64,000 nucleotides of DNA from Synanceia verrucosa (Eukaryota; Chordata; Actinopteri; Perciformes; Synanceiidae), in assembly GCA_029721515.1 (NCBI GenBank), contig CM056569.1, positions 16,864,507-16,928,506 on the forward strand, written 5' to 3'. The notes below the pieces were generated by a model. It was not told where the DNA came from and made no database searches. It saw only the letters and a program-made list of their open reading frames with translations. The position numbers were made by a program, and so were the translations under genes. Shown here piece by piece: positions 36,838 to 49,300 of this stretch (within the stretch, counting starts at the first letter, position 1; each line of letters begins with the position of its first letter).

Positions 36838-36975
36838 AGGTCCGAGGGGCGTGTCTTAGTGTCCTGTAGCCCCGCAGGCACCCGGACCCGCAGATAGACC
36901 CACTAGGGTGCAGCTATAGCGCCGTCGCCATTTCACTCTTCATTCATTGGTACCAAGGCCTACATCGTCAAATCG
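36838..36975 (+). promoter_or_regulatory. rbm4: rbm4 (copy 1) promoter and non-coding first exon
   Basis: A GC-rich, CpG-containing stretch with GAGGGGCGTGTC and GCCGTCGCCATTTC (YY1-like CCAT core) precedes a splice donor, AAATCG then GTGAGT at 36976. The next acceptor is CTTCCAG at 38335-38341, directly before the ATG exon. This gives a 5' UTR exon ending at 36975 and an intron of about 1.4 kb. The transcription start is not determined. Confidence 0.55.
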
Positions 36976-38359
36976 GTGAGTTGCAGTCTTTGCGGTTAAA
37001 ACGTGCGGTGAAATACGTTTTAAATGAGTTGGTGGTGTATAGCTGTTATCGTAATGTTGTTCTAGTTGGTCTCTGAAAGGTCACACGCTGAATAAACGTT
37101 AGCAAACACACGTAAGCTAACATTAGCTAGCTAATATTTTAGCATTCTGACTTCATACGCCGTCATTTTCCAAACAGAGGAGCGCCATTACAGTGAAATA
37201 TGATCGAACATGGAAAACATTGCGCATTTATTTTTGTCGTTACTATATTTTATACATAATGAGCAGGTCGCTCTGACTGTGTCATACTATTTACTCCATG
37301 AGCAACACAACACCGATAAGCCTTATTGTGATGGTCGTAGCAGCCTAGCGTTAGCTAGCTAATACCAAGTGTTAGCTGGCGCGAGGCTTGTCTGTGACAT
37401 GTTTAGTTATCTACGTTAACACACGCCAGAGAGTGGACGATATGAATTTCAAACCAACGTTAGGTGTTTTAAAACGACTTAATTTTGGAGAAGATATTTA
37501 CTGGTTTCGTTGCCAAACTAACTTCATAAGTTAACTTGCAAACTTACAGAGCTACGCTAGCTCACACTTAAAGGCTAAAGTTGTTAGATGGTTCAAGATA
37601 CACTCCTGCCACACAGAGCAAGTCAAGTGGGAACACTTTAACCCGAGTTTGACCCTTTCACACAGGGTTGTTACCTCTGTTTACCTGCTCACATTAATGT
37701 AAAATTGGGAGAATTTGACTACTAATATTAATACAATTTTTAGAGATCGTTACTGTCCGAGTTTAACTTGATCCATGTGGTTTGTTGATCTTCACATAGG
37801 AGGAGTTTGTCTCTTGTTTGTACAGCACTCTCTCGGTACAAGGTAAATCAATCATAAAACAAGAAAACAAATAAACAAACTAGCAGTAGCTCAACTTAAC
37901 AAGACTGTCTTAGTATATCAACATAGTGCAACAGAGTGGAGTGAGTGGAAATAATGCATGGGAAGACGTTATTTTACAGATATCTTACATCCAGATGGGA
38001 ATGACAGTGTATACAACAGTATGGCTTGTGTTTGTCGGTGAGGTTCGTTTATAGTTACAGTATATTTGTCAATATGCTTTATAGATATTGATTTAGGAGT
38101 TGTTATCGCATGGATGGTTTGAAAGAACAGTTGCTCATTATTGGCAGACTGAGGAGATATATGTCACACTTATGTCATATATTAGTTTTTACTTTAAGTG
38201 ACTAGTTAGGTGTGCCTAATAAACTGACAACTGAGTATATTAATTGTTCACTGCAGATGACCCTGTCACCCCATCATTAAGTTGTGGCACTGGTTGGTTA
38301 CACAGTAACTGCAGTTCTTGACTTACTTTTCTGTCTTCCAGGATACACAGAACATCATC

Positions 38360-39808
38360 ATGGTGAAGATTTTTATTGGCAACCTTGCCTGCAATACTGC
38401 ACCTGAAGAGCTGCGTGACCTCTTCGAGAAGTATGGAAAAGTCTCAGAATGTGACATTGTCAAAAACTATGGTTTTGTACATATGACCAACATGTCTGAA
38501 GCAGAAGAGGCCATTCGAAACCTCAACCAACACCAGCTGAATGGCTGGCGCATGAATGTGGAGATGAGCAAGGGCAGGCCCAAGTCCACCACCAAACTAC
38601 ATGTCAGCAACCTTGGTGAAGGCATTACCAATGATATCCTGCGGGCCAAGTTTGAAGAGTTTGGCACAGTGGTGGAGTGTGACATAGTGAAGGACTATGC
38701 CTTCATTCACATGGAGAGAATGGAGGATGCCATGGATGCCATCAGTAAGCTGGACAACACCGCCTACAAAGGTGAACTCTTTGGCAGCTGTCTTTAGATT
38801 CGAATTTGGATTCTTTTCTATCGCTGTAGAGCTCTCATGACAAGTTAAGTCCACTGGCTATCCACATTAATTGATCAGCTGGACTGAAAATAATGGCTAA
38901 GTTTGCCTGTCTCTTGTAAAGACAGCGGCAGTGTAACTGGTGAACAGGAACACATCTCCTGCATATGGCGCGGCAGGTTGTTTCGCTTCTCAGTGATTGT
39001 CGGTTCAAATGCAATGTTTTATAGTCGGTAAGAGCCTTTTCCGTGTCAGAAACCCACGGTCTCATGCGTGTCTTCTCTCTCCTTACAAGGCAAACTGATG
39101 AGCGTAAAACTGTCCACCAGTCGGCTTCGCACTGCCCCGGGAATGGGAGATCATACCGGATGCTATGTCTGCGGGAAACATGGTCACTGGTCGAAAGATT
39201 GTCCCGGTAGCTACGGTGAAAGCTCAAGAGGTCGCAGTGGCCGGGCCCCCCCACGCGGTCCCCCGGGTTATGGCAGAGGCAGCTACGAGATGGTCTCCCC
39301 TCCAGCAGCTGATTACATGGGTGGTTCTGCGTATAGTCGGGCTAGTTACGTCAGTGGGTTGCCGCCTCCCCCTCGTAGGCTTAGCGGCTACAGTTCTGAG
39401 CTGGGGGACAGGTACGCCAGCAGAGCAGCAAGCTATGCTGACAGGTCATCAGCTTATGATCGTGACCGTCTTTACAGCAGTGTTGACTATTATGAGAAAT
39501 ACAGAGCTCGCCCTTACGGCTCAAGCTACTTCGAGGATCGTCGTATGTCCTATCTCCCCCCTCCCCCACCTCCCCCTTCCTCCCTCTCAAAGCTCTCCTC
39601 CAGTATAGATCCATACGACCGTCGGACAATGCCTCCATCTGCAGTGGCTGCCGCTTACTATGCACGAGACCGCAGCCCGATCAGACGTGTACCAGCCGCC
39701 ACGGCAGGCTACGAGCGAACACGGCTGTCACCAGTGTCAAGCTCCAGGAGCGCCTATGCTGCTCCACGGCCCAAGGATCAGTATGCGGCACGCTATGCGC
39801 CTTACTAA
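38360..39808 (+). CDS. rbm4: rbm4-like RNA-binding protein, upstream paralog
   Basis: Exons 38360-38771 and 39090-39808 encode 376 residues. RBM4 proteins are nuclear/cytoplasmic RNA-binding factors that control alternative splicing and translation. Domains: RRM1 (residues about 2-72; RNP2 KIFIGNL, RNP1-like KNYGFVHM), RRM2 (about 78-148; KLHVSNL, KDYAFIHM), a CCHC knuckle at 162-175 (CYVCGKHGHWSKDC), and a Ser/Tyr/Arg/Pro-rich tail with DYYEKYRARPYGSSYFEDRR and ARDRSPIRRVP. The ATG is 18 bases inside the exon, in MVKIFIGNL, the family's usual start. Unspliced reading would instead end at 38797 after GELFGSCL. A donor-like AAG/GTGAGC at 39824 suggests a 3' UTR intron. Which fish rbm4 number applies cannot be decided here. 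Confidence 0.93.
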
Positions 39809-41279
39809 AGCAATGGTGCCAAGGTGAGCAACATAGTCAACAATGTATGCCAGTTAATTGGTTCTCTGAACAGTGGGACTTTTTGGGCACTGGGATCTTG
39901 AAAAGTAGATTGAATCCTTTGAAGATGTGCTACGGATAATGGGGTTTCATACCCTGTTTCTGAAAAGGGACTTTGCTCTCTTTCTAGGTCGTTTGTGAAC
40001 TGCAGGACTTTTTCTTTGCCGTCATTTCTTCAAGCCACGTGATACCATTGGTCTGCATGGGGTGTGAGGAAATTAAGATTGGAATTTGTGTCGGCATCTT
40101 CCAGGCACCCAAGTTGAATTGTCTTTTCACACAACCTGTTTTCAATAAGAATTATTAGCAAACAGCACTGTTTGACATTTATGATGTATAAACAATAACT
40201 TACTCACTTGGTCTGCAGTTTTCCAGCTCAGTTTTTAGCCATGTTGTTTTTTTTTTTTTTTTTTCTTACCTGCCTTTCTTCCTCACATGAAGAAAGTCAT
40301 TAAATTCAGCAAATGTTTGGCTTCTGTTTTTCATTAGAGAAAGTGTTCTTGTTTCTTCAGTATATGAAAATGTACCTTTCTTTTTTGAATGAAATGAGGG
40401 TTAACCCATTCTGCATCAGTTTGTAGTGTGGAAGACTCTTATCTTGCTCCTAGATGCACATCTGACATGATCTGAGTCAGTTATATGGATGTGGATAAAT
40501 ATAAATGTTTGCTTTTTTTATATAAATAATCATCATTCATGTCTTATCAATGTGCTGTGAAGGTCTGTGACTCCTTGGGTATGTTTTTGTTACAGCTAAA
40601 TCCAGAACTGAACGGGTGCTTCCTCTGTTTGAAAGTGTGGAACCGTCAGCTGTGTAGTTGTAGGTGGGGAAAGAAAACCTGCCCTCTGTAGCACATGAAT
40701 GGGCTCAGTGATTCACACTGAAGAGAAAAATGAATCCATATCCATGCAACTGACCTGGCTGAGTGTTCAGTACGGACACAGAACCACACTTTGAGTTAGC
40801 ATCTGTGATAAAACAAATAATATCAAACATTCCAGCCCTATTATTTTCTGGTTTGAAACTCCAAAATACAAAATTGATACATTTTATAACACTCAATGAG
40901 ATGTTCACTGATCTAAAGTCAAAATTCTTGATATTAAAGTGTCTCCAAAACAAACATCAGCTGATATGCACTGTGCAACCAGGACACATCCTGACTATAT
41001 TTTCTTCCCACTAATAATGTTGCATACTTTGCCCACAGCAGACTGTAACCTGTCTGTTCAGCTGCGGTGTGGGATGGATGTTCGCTGTGTCCATATAACC
41101 CAGCAGATCTAGAGGTGTGAGGCAGGACTCAGGGCTTAGACTGTAGAAGTGGTCAGGCACTTGTGTTTTCTTGGAAGGTGCCTTTGTTTGTTTTGCATAT
41201 AGGCAGATTTGAAGTTTGTATTTTTCATACTAGCTGTAAAAGTACCAGCATACATTAATCTAAAATGAATATGATTTGT

Positions 41280-41285
41280 AATAAA
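41280..41285 (+). terminator. rbm4: candidate polyadenylation signal for rbm4 copy 1
   Basis: AATAAA about 1.5 kb after the stop, followed within 40 bases by TTCTTTGTTTG. The stretch 39809-41290 contains no ORF of note and is taken as 3' UTR or 3' UTR plus intron. Earlier weak signals exist. Confidence 0.4.
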
Positions 41286-41406
41286 GCCAAAACTGTTCTG
41301 GTGACAATGACACTTTTCTCCAGTTCTTTGTTTGAAACCCAATTTAATTTAATGTGGGCTGGTTGTGGGTGAAGTGGAACTATCCATTTTGTATCAGTTA
41401 TTGTGT

Positions 41407-41698
41407 TGTCGCCTCACAGCAAGAAGGTACCGGGTTCGAATCCCGGGCCTGGGGCCTTTCTGTGTGGAGTTTGCATGTTCTCCCCATGTCTGCCTGGGTT
41501 CTCTCCGGGTACTCCGGCATGGGGATTAGGTTAATTGGATAATTTAAATTGACCATAGGTATCAGTGTGAGTAGTTGTCTGTCTCTATGTGACCTGCCAT
41601 GAGGTGGCTTGTGCAGGGTGTACCCTGCCTAAGCCAGCTGGGATAGGCAACATCCCCCCCCCACTTATGAGGATAAGTGGTAGAAAGTGGATGGATGA
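41407..41698 (+). mobile_element. tRNA-derived SINE, (GGAT)n-tailed family, 5'-truncated and decayed
   Basis: Begins GTCGCCTCACAGCAAGAAGG, has a B-box-like GGGTTCGAATCCCGG and ends GTGGATGGATGA. Internal deletions compared with the 23683 copy remove part of the CTCCGGCTTCCTCCCACC region. Confidence 0.85.
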
Positions 41699-41699
41699 G

Positions 41700-42789
41700 T
41701 GTTTTTGTATTTTGGGGGATACCCAAATCCACATACTTATTTAAATTAACACAAGTAAAAACGTTGGCAAGAAATAATTGGATTTGGCCAACAACCGTTT
41801 TAGCTATTATATAACAACATATCGTGGCGAAATCTATCAGAATACTTTACAGAATCGACATATTAATAAGCCTGATTTCTTAAGTCCACCAACAGGTGTG
41901 TTTTTTCATTATAAATAATATATATTCCTCTCACAGCAGTGTAACACTGGTCCCTCCCATAGACACCACGGTCCCCCCCCTGGAGCTGCTAGTTGCTAAC
42001 AGCTAGCCTGTGTCCTTGTCATGGTGTTCTTCCGCTCAGCGCTCACCAGCTGCTAATGCTAGTCTGTAAAACGCCAGTAGATATTTCGTTCTCCGAGGAA
42101 CACACTGCAGCTTTAAAAAGGTAATAATTCAAATATCACACAATAAAAATGAACTTAGAGACATCGTGGTTATCAAAATGAGCCAATGCAGTTAGTTATT
42201 ATCGCTACTAGGGCCTTTAACAAATCCGATTTTTGTGTGGATACGCTAAGCTAATTAGCAGGATTAGCGTTAGCAAAACGCGTGCGATGTGTTCAGGCCT
42301 TAAAGCGTGGAGAATGATGCTCGGTGCCATCCACCTAAATGCAATACAGTGATTTAAAACCAACCCTATAATGCGTGTTAACTGTAAGGCCATGGTTTTG
42401 ATGGAAACATAACGGTGCTGTCGTTTGCAACTAACAAAGAAGCGTTTATGCATGATGGGCTGTGAATTGAATGAACGACGGTGGAAGGCGTCTCCTTGTA
42501 ACGTGAACATTTGTTGGTTGTAAAGGCCTATCGATGCTCAAAGATGAACAATGCAAATCCGTCTGTGGTTTGCAGAGTCCAAGTAACGACCATCTGTTAT
42601 TGCACTAAATTACATTGATCTCCTTGTTTCCACAGGCTGTAACATTAATGCTATTTGTTTCCTACATGTACAGTGAATATTGTGAGAGTTCAGCAGTTCT
42701 CATTTGGATTTACTTTAAATCAAATGTTTTTTAGTTTTAGTTGCATAGAACTAGACTGCCAATAATTTTGATTTCTTCTCCTCCCACAG
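41700..42789 (+). other. intergenic region and presumed rbm4 (copy 2) promoter/5' UTR
   Basis: No ORF is supported. The region 41940-42560 is richer in CpG than its surroundings and has several TTAGC/GCTAA motif clusters (42000-42060, 42244-42275). A donor-like AAAAAG then GTAATA at 42121 is one candidate end of a non-coding exon. The acceptor CTCCCACAG at 42781-42789 precedes the coding exon. Confidence 0.4.
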
Positions 42790-42807
42790 TGACGTGGAAG
42801 CTCCAAA

Positions 42808-44761
42808 ATGGTGAAAATATTCATTGGCAACCTGGCACCAAACACCACATCAGATGAAGTCCGCTCTCTCTTCTCCCAGTATGGCAAGATTGGAGAATGC
42901 ACTGTGGTCAAGAACTTTGGTTTTGTGTACATGGATAGCAAAGCGGAGGCGGAGGAAGCCATCAACAACCTCCACCACTATGAGCTGAATGGCCAGCCTA
43001 TGAATGTAGAATTTAGCCGTGGCAAGTCAAAGGGATCGACTAAATTACATGTTGGCAACATTGCCTGTACCAACCAGGAGCTGAGGGCCAAGTTTGAAGA
43101 GTTTGGCTCTGTGGCCGAGTGTGACATAGTAAAAAACTATGCCTTTGTTCACATGGATCGAATGGAGGATGCCATGGAGGCCATTAATCAGTTAGACAAC
43201 ACAGCTTTTAAAGGTGAACTCTTGGGCTGGGACTAATGGGGAGTAAACCTTGTACATGGAAGGTGTAGTATTAACAATATTTAACTCTTGTTGTGAATTG
43301 ATTGGTAAGTGCTGGACACGACACAGGTGAGTAAAAAGAGAAAGATAAAGGGGTAATGGTAAGCTAAAGAAAGTAAAGCAGACCTTATTATTTTAAAGCT
43401 GGTATCCGTAATCTTGTATCGTTATTTGCCAACAAATCAAACTTGCCTGCATAGGCTCATTAAGGACTGATTAAACAGCTAACGGATGTGCATGCGGCCC
43501 TGTTCATTTTATTTGGTTTCTGCACACGGAGGTGTTGGCACGTGTTTACCTGCGGGGTTGACTACTTTGGGCTGCACATACATTGTCTGTGCAGACCCGT
43601 GGTGAAATCTTCGACACGCTATAGCTACACGGATACAGAAAGAATAATTTGAGCTGCCTTTGAACTTTGCTTGATTATTTTAGCACAGAACAGACCCCTT
43701 TTGCCACTGCAGGGGGAAGAATGTGTGAAAAGTTACGGATTTCAGCTTTAAGAACTATTTTCTCATGTTAAATCCATGTCTTGTATTTTTTGTATAATGC
43801 AGCTTTTTACCAGACTGATGGTTAGGAGACTTTGTATGCTAGACAAGAAATGTCAAATATATTATTTAGAATCAATGCAGGCATAAGTCCTTATTGAGTT
43901 TTTTCTTTTTAAGGCAAACTGATGAGTGTGAAGCTTTCGACTAGCCGCCTGCGTACTGCGCCGGGAATGGGAGACAGATCGGGTTGTTATCGTTGCGGGC
44001 AGGAAGGCCACTGGTCCAAAGAGTGCCCTCTAGACCAAAACGGCTACCACAGAAACGGTTCAGAGCCAGAGTCTGGCGGATACAGTGACTCGAGATTTGG
44101 CAGGCATGCTCGCAACAGGGGTTATCATCCGGACTTCAGTGGTGATCCAGATTATGATGGTGGCTATGCTCCTGTACATGGTTTTTCCCGGGGTTCTGAT
44201 CACAGCAGCAGCATGGCAGGGTACAGAAGAGGTTCAGGCTACGAGAGTGCAATGAGATACAGGCCGCATCCAGGTTATGGCATAAGCGCTGTTGCTGAAC
44301 ATAGCATGTCTCAGATGTACGGCAGTGAGGCAGCATACAGGAGCAGCGGCTCGGTCTATGGCGCGGTACCAGCCTACCCGATGCGACGGTCGCCTTACGA
44401 GGAACGGGATCCGTACGGTGTTGTGGACTACTACGAGAAGTTCAGGGCCAGTGCTTACGGAGGCAGTTATTTCGAGGATCGTTGCGCTGTCCCCTTCCCT
44501 GCTCCATCAACATCCTCCACGGCTTTAATGAGAGAACGTGTGCCCCCCTCTAGCCTCGACCAATACGAGTGCCCTCCCCTCCCTCCTCCACCAGCCCCAG
44601 TCTCCTCATACTACGCACGTGACCGGAGTCCGATTCGGAGAGTCCCTGCCGAGGCAGATGGATACGCACTTGAGCGCTCGCGCCTTTCCCCGGTGTCCTC
44701 CTTCCCAAGAAGTTCTACCTATGACCAACCTGCTGCTGATCGGGCACGATATACGTACTAA
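42808..44761 (+). CDS. rbm4: rbm4-like RNA-binding protein, downstream paralog
   Basis: Exons 42808-43213 and 43914-44761 encode 417 residues. Same architecture as its neighbour: two RRMs (KIFIGNLAPNTTSDEVRSLF, KNFGFVYM; KLHVGNIACTNQELRAKFEE, KNYAFVHM), then a CCHC knuckle (CYRCGQEGHWSKEC) and a longer Gly/Ser/Tyr-rich tail with DYYEKFRASAYGGSYFEDR and ARDRSPIRRVP. The single coding intron falls at the identical codon (AAA G, then GT) in both genes, showing tandem duplication. Unspliced reading stops after GELLGWD. The tail is about 40 residues longer than in the upstream copy, mostly in the segment just after the knuckle. Confidence 0.93.
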
Positions 44762-44864
44762 TCCATGTCCTAAAGAGCCAGACGAGAGCTGACTGACATT
44801 TAGTGGATAGGATAGCCTAAGTGCCATTGGAAACACTGAAAATTACACATTATATCTCATTGGT

Positions 44865-44870
44865 AATAAA
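44865..44870 (+). terminator. rbm4: candidate polyadenylation signal for rbm4 copy 2
   Basis: AATAAA 104 bases after the stop. The stretch 44762-46075 has no other supported gene, so later signals could also be used. Confidence 0.4.
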
Positions 44871-46074
44871 AGCAAAATTCAGTCCTGGGTAGTAAGAATA
44901 AGGCTATACCACCCGTAATAATTAGTAGATCTCAGTGGGATTGGTTGACTTCCCTCACCTGCTATGTTGTCATTCCAGGTACTTTCAAATGCATAACGAT
45001 GAATGCTAAGCTGACCACCTTTCATTGTCCTGTTTATGTGTTGTGGTATTGGTGCAGTTCTAAGGTGGCTTAGCCCAAGAGCAAACACTGGGTTTATCCA
45101 CAACCTGGCTGATGTCTATTCATGAGACTGTGAGAACTGAATTTTTGCCTCTCATAAAGTAGCTACATGCTTATACGCTGTTTAGAGTCCCATTAATGGA
45201 AGCAAATCAAATTACTGCATGGTGCATGTTTTAAAAGTTATTTCCATCAGTTGCATTTCTCTTTTCAGCAGCATTTAATGTATTACTCTGTGCATTTTAG
45301 TGTATCTGTGTAAGTTCACATTGTTACTGAATATGTAAAGCTAAATGGCAAAACAAATTTCAATACTGTACGCTTTATCACCTACATTTTCATTTACTTT
45401 AGTTATATCCAACCTTATATCAAAATGAGTTGATTTGTTTTTTTTTTTTATTGAGCTGCATCGTGAACACGCTTTTTTTTGTCAATAGGCACATTGCTTA
45501 CATAAAATTTCCATTGCTGTGATAAATAACTTATGTTTCTTAATATTGTCTGTCTTGATTTCTAACGATGAGTTTAAAATTAAAATCTGTTTGTCTGACA
45601 ACTTTAACCTGTGTGTTTGTTGTGCAGAGTGATCTGCTATGTTCTCAACAGTTCAACAGTCAATATAGAGTTTGACCACCTCTTAGGAAAAGACATTTCA
45701 CTGATATTATCTCCAATAGTGTGGGAGGGCAGTGACATGATGAAATAGGTTGAGACATGCAGTATAGTGAGAAAGAGTGTACGAAACAGATATGTGTGAA
45801 TGGTGGCGACATGGAGACCAGTGATGCTTTGCTGGAGGACACCAAGTTCCTTGTGTTTGGGTTGTATTTGCATTGATGGCATGGAAGTAATTTAAAATGG
45901 AATCTGGATCAACAAATATTTTCATACAAGTGCATTCTGTAAATATTTTATCAATGTAGGTCAAATTAACATTCAGTGTCACAACAATGTCAAGCTTAAG
46001 GGGCTTGTCATAGACGGGTAGATTGATAGTCACAAGAGTTGAGTTCGGTTTCCAGAATGAGGATAATAAAAAGT

Positions 46075-46205
46075 TTTGGCCAATAGGACACGGTGTATGG
46101 GGCGGGGCTTATTCGGGCCAATAGAAACGCTTCATATTACAGCGGATCATCCCCCAACGGCCATGGAATCATCTTTTGTGGTTTTCCGTTGGGCGCCATT
46201 TTGAT
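46075..46205 (+). promoter_or_regulatory. sf1: sf1 core promoter
   Basis: Two CCAAT boxes (46080-46084 and 46118-46122) flank a GC box GGGGCGGGGC (46099-46108). About 75 bases further is GGGCGCCATTTTGA, a YY1-like element often found at the start of housekeeping transcripts. There is no TATA box. The sf1 start codon is at 46317. Confidence 0.65.
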
Positions 46206-46316
46206 TAAAGTGATGTGAAGGTGCACTGTGGCTGTCACAGTAAAGACATTTTTCAAATTAAACGAATTTGTACTTCAATCGACTAACGAAGACTACGCCA
46301 TTTGAGCACACCAAAA

Positions 46317-49300
46317 ATGGCTACGGGCGCAAACGCAACTCCTTTAGGAAAGTTGCACCCCAGTATTGGCGCTAAACGAGGATTTGACGCCGGGCCTGGT
46401 GCGGGTAATGGATTGATGCCCACGCCGGGGCCGCCTGCATCCTTCCCTTCTCTGCAAGGCTTCCAGCCCCCGATGCCTGGCGCGTCTTTTCCGCAACCAC
46501 AGCTACAATTTAATCCTGGGGCAGTTTTTTCTACCCAGGGTCCACAACCACCAGTTGTGGGTGGCGGACTGGCCAAACCAGGTGAGTTAGCGGAACGTCC
46601 GCACAGAAACCCTAATAATACGACATGTGTTAACGCTAGCCAGGTGATGTGGCTGAGTAACATGTTCAAAGGCCGTACATAAAGCCCCGGCCTCATGCAA
46701 AATGGAGACGACTGAGCTATCGTAGTCCTTTAGCATTAGCTATCGTAGTCCTTTAGCATTAGCTAACGTAGTCCTTTAGCATTAGCTATCGTAGTCCTTT
46801 AGCATTAGCTAACGTGGTCCTTTAGCATTAGCTAACGTGGTCCTTTAGCATTAGCTAACGTGGTCCTTTAGCATTAGCTAACGTGGTCCTTTAGCATTAG
46901 CTAACGTGGTCCTTTAGCATTAGCTAACGTGGTCCTTTAGCATTAGCTAACGTAGGTTAGCGCACCCAGTTAAGTTAGCATTGAGCTAAATTATCCTCTC
47001 AAACTAACGTTTTCGTAATGTCGAGCTGACAATGAGCAGCTTGCCTCGTGTTATTAGTTATTTGGTTTAGCATTGCATGGATAAACCATATCAGGAAACT
47101 TATGTAAACAATGTCATGGGCTTAGTTGGTCAAAACAGAGACATTTGGCTTTTCTATAGCCAGACACTCCCGTCTTACTCCACCTTGTCATGGCCATCTG
47201 TGGTCGTTACCTTTTGATAAACATGTCGCTTGTAGTTATATACATCCTGTCAAAGAGAACCAACATAAATAATCTTTCATGGTTCTCTCCTCAGATTTCG
47301 GTCAGAAGAAATCAAGGAAGAAGAGCCGCTGGAGCAGCGAAACGCCTGACCAGAAGACAGTCATCCCGGGCATGCCCACTGTTATTCCCCCTGGCCTTAC
47401 CCGGGATCAGGAGAGAGCCTATATAGGTAAAAACATATTTTTTTTTAACAAAAAATAAAAAATACAGAAGCTGAATTTTAGTAACTGAAGTTGCCATATT
47501 ATCCTATATAAATGTAGATTTGTTTCATAACGTGTCTCATCAATTACATCTGTATAAGGTTCTAGTTTTCTTACATGACGCATACCAGTATTAATTTTAC
47601 ATGTATATCTTCTCTGCTGACTTCCCAACAGTTAGAGCTCTCTAAAGGCACCCACAAGACACGTTACTAACAATAAACTTCCCATCGCATTTTCAGTGTC
47701 TATGTCAGTGACATCACTATGTTGCACAAATGGGGAAATGTCTAATTTTGCTCCAACTGTTGTGAGAAAGCAATCATTTCCAATGAGCAACGGTTATAAC
47801 ATGATGTCAAGTGTTAATTAAGGTTATCTCTCTTTAATGGCAGTAAAGTGGTTCTGCTGTGGCACTGTTTCTGTGGTCTTACTGTTTGCATACCATTGGG
47901 CAGCCATTAGCAAGAGGAGTTTGAAATAGTTGATTAAACACCACTGCTTGCTGATATCTGTCCTGAGCTGCGGATCGCTACTCACCGTCTTGCTTGATCC
48001 CCTACACATCATCAGTATTGTTCCTGTGCATGGAGGCGTTACTCATAGTGTCCTAACATACCAAAGTCTGCTTCTGTTTGTATTGGTCAAAGTGTGAGCA
48101 ATGCTGCTTCAATGGCAAATTCATCGAACATACTTAAATCACAGAACCTGCTGATCTAGTGTGCACTGCAAATTAGGAGACAGTTGATCATTGTTTCTGT
48201 TCTCTTAGCAGTACAAAATCAATAAAGATCATGTGAAACAAACCATTTTTGACCCCAAATGCCTTCCAGCAGCAGTGTAGCACCAACATACTGCCTTCAC
48301 AGGCCCCTCAGCAGGGTGTTCTGAAGCAGATATTACTGTTTTTGTCAATAACGACATTTGTTATTGAATCTGTTCACTCATTGTTAATGGTTGTTCTTCT
48401 TTGGTATGTAGACATTCATCTGTGCCCACCTTTTGTTGGTCACACTTCTCGTTTCCTTTGCTCATTTAGTAGATCCCCTAAAACAATCCAAGGGAAGCGT
48501 TTTTAAGATGAAATTGCTGTGAACCACAATTCACAGGACCTGTATTCATCTCTCTAATCCAGAGTAATTGTTTTGGTGACCAGTGAATCTCTGTTTTTGG
48601 GGGGGGTATTTCATTGCAGCTCTCATAATGTGCATGGGATGACTGATTGATTTATTTTGTCATTGCCTTCTAAATGTAATCTTGTCTCTGTCACTGCTGC
48701 CCCTCAGTGTTAGATCTGTGGAGTGCAAATAGTGACTTCAATCATCTTTTTTTGTTACTGGAACGTGCAAAACAAATAGACCAATCAGTGATTTTTAGAC
48801 CGGATGTGTCCTTAAAATGCCAAAGCCGTCGAGCTCGATGTAAATCCCTGTCTTCGGGGAGAAGAACCCAGGCTAGGTTTGAAATGTTATTAGTTTGGCA
48901 GGCATTTTTAGGAACCATGGTCTAGACATTTACTGATATGTTGCCATGTATAATTATTGTTTGAGGAAAAATTACCTCAAAACCATATTCATGTTGTCCT
49001 CTGATGTCCTCAGATTCCAGTAAGTGGTATTATGCTTTAGAGTCTCCCCAGATGTTCATGTGCTCTCCCTTTTATTGTTTTATTTAACAGACTCACCATT
49101 TGTCTTTACCTCAGTAATGTGTGAGACAGTGCTCCAATGTGCAGAGCGTTGTCTCTTTGATGTTGTTGTGGTAACCACATTTCTCTCCATCCTTGTTTTT
49201 CTTTCCTAACCTGAATTCTTCCAGTCCAACTGCAGATCGAAGACCTGACTCGTAAACTGCGTACAGGAGACCTGGGAATCCCTGTTAACCCTGAGGACAG

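Noticed and set aside
38835..39254. 139-codon antisense ORF across the rbm4 intron and second exon
   Set aside because: No domain signature; it overlaps the knuckle-coding exon on the other strand.
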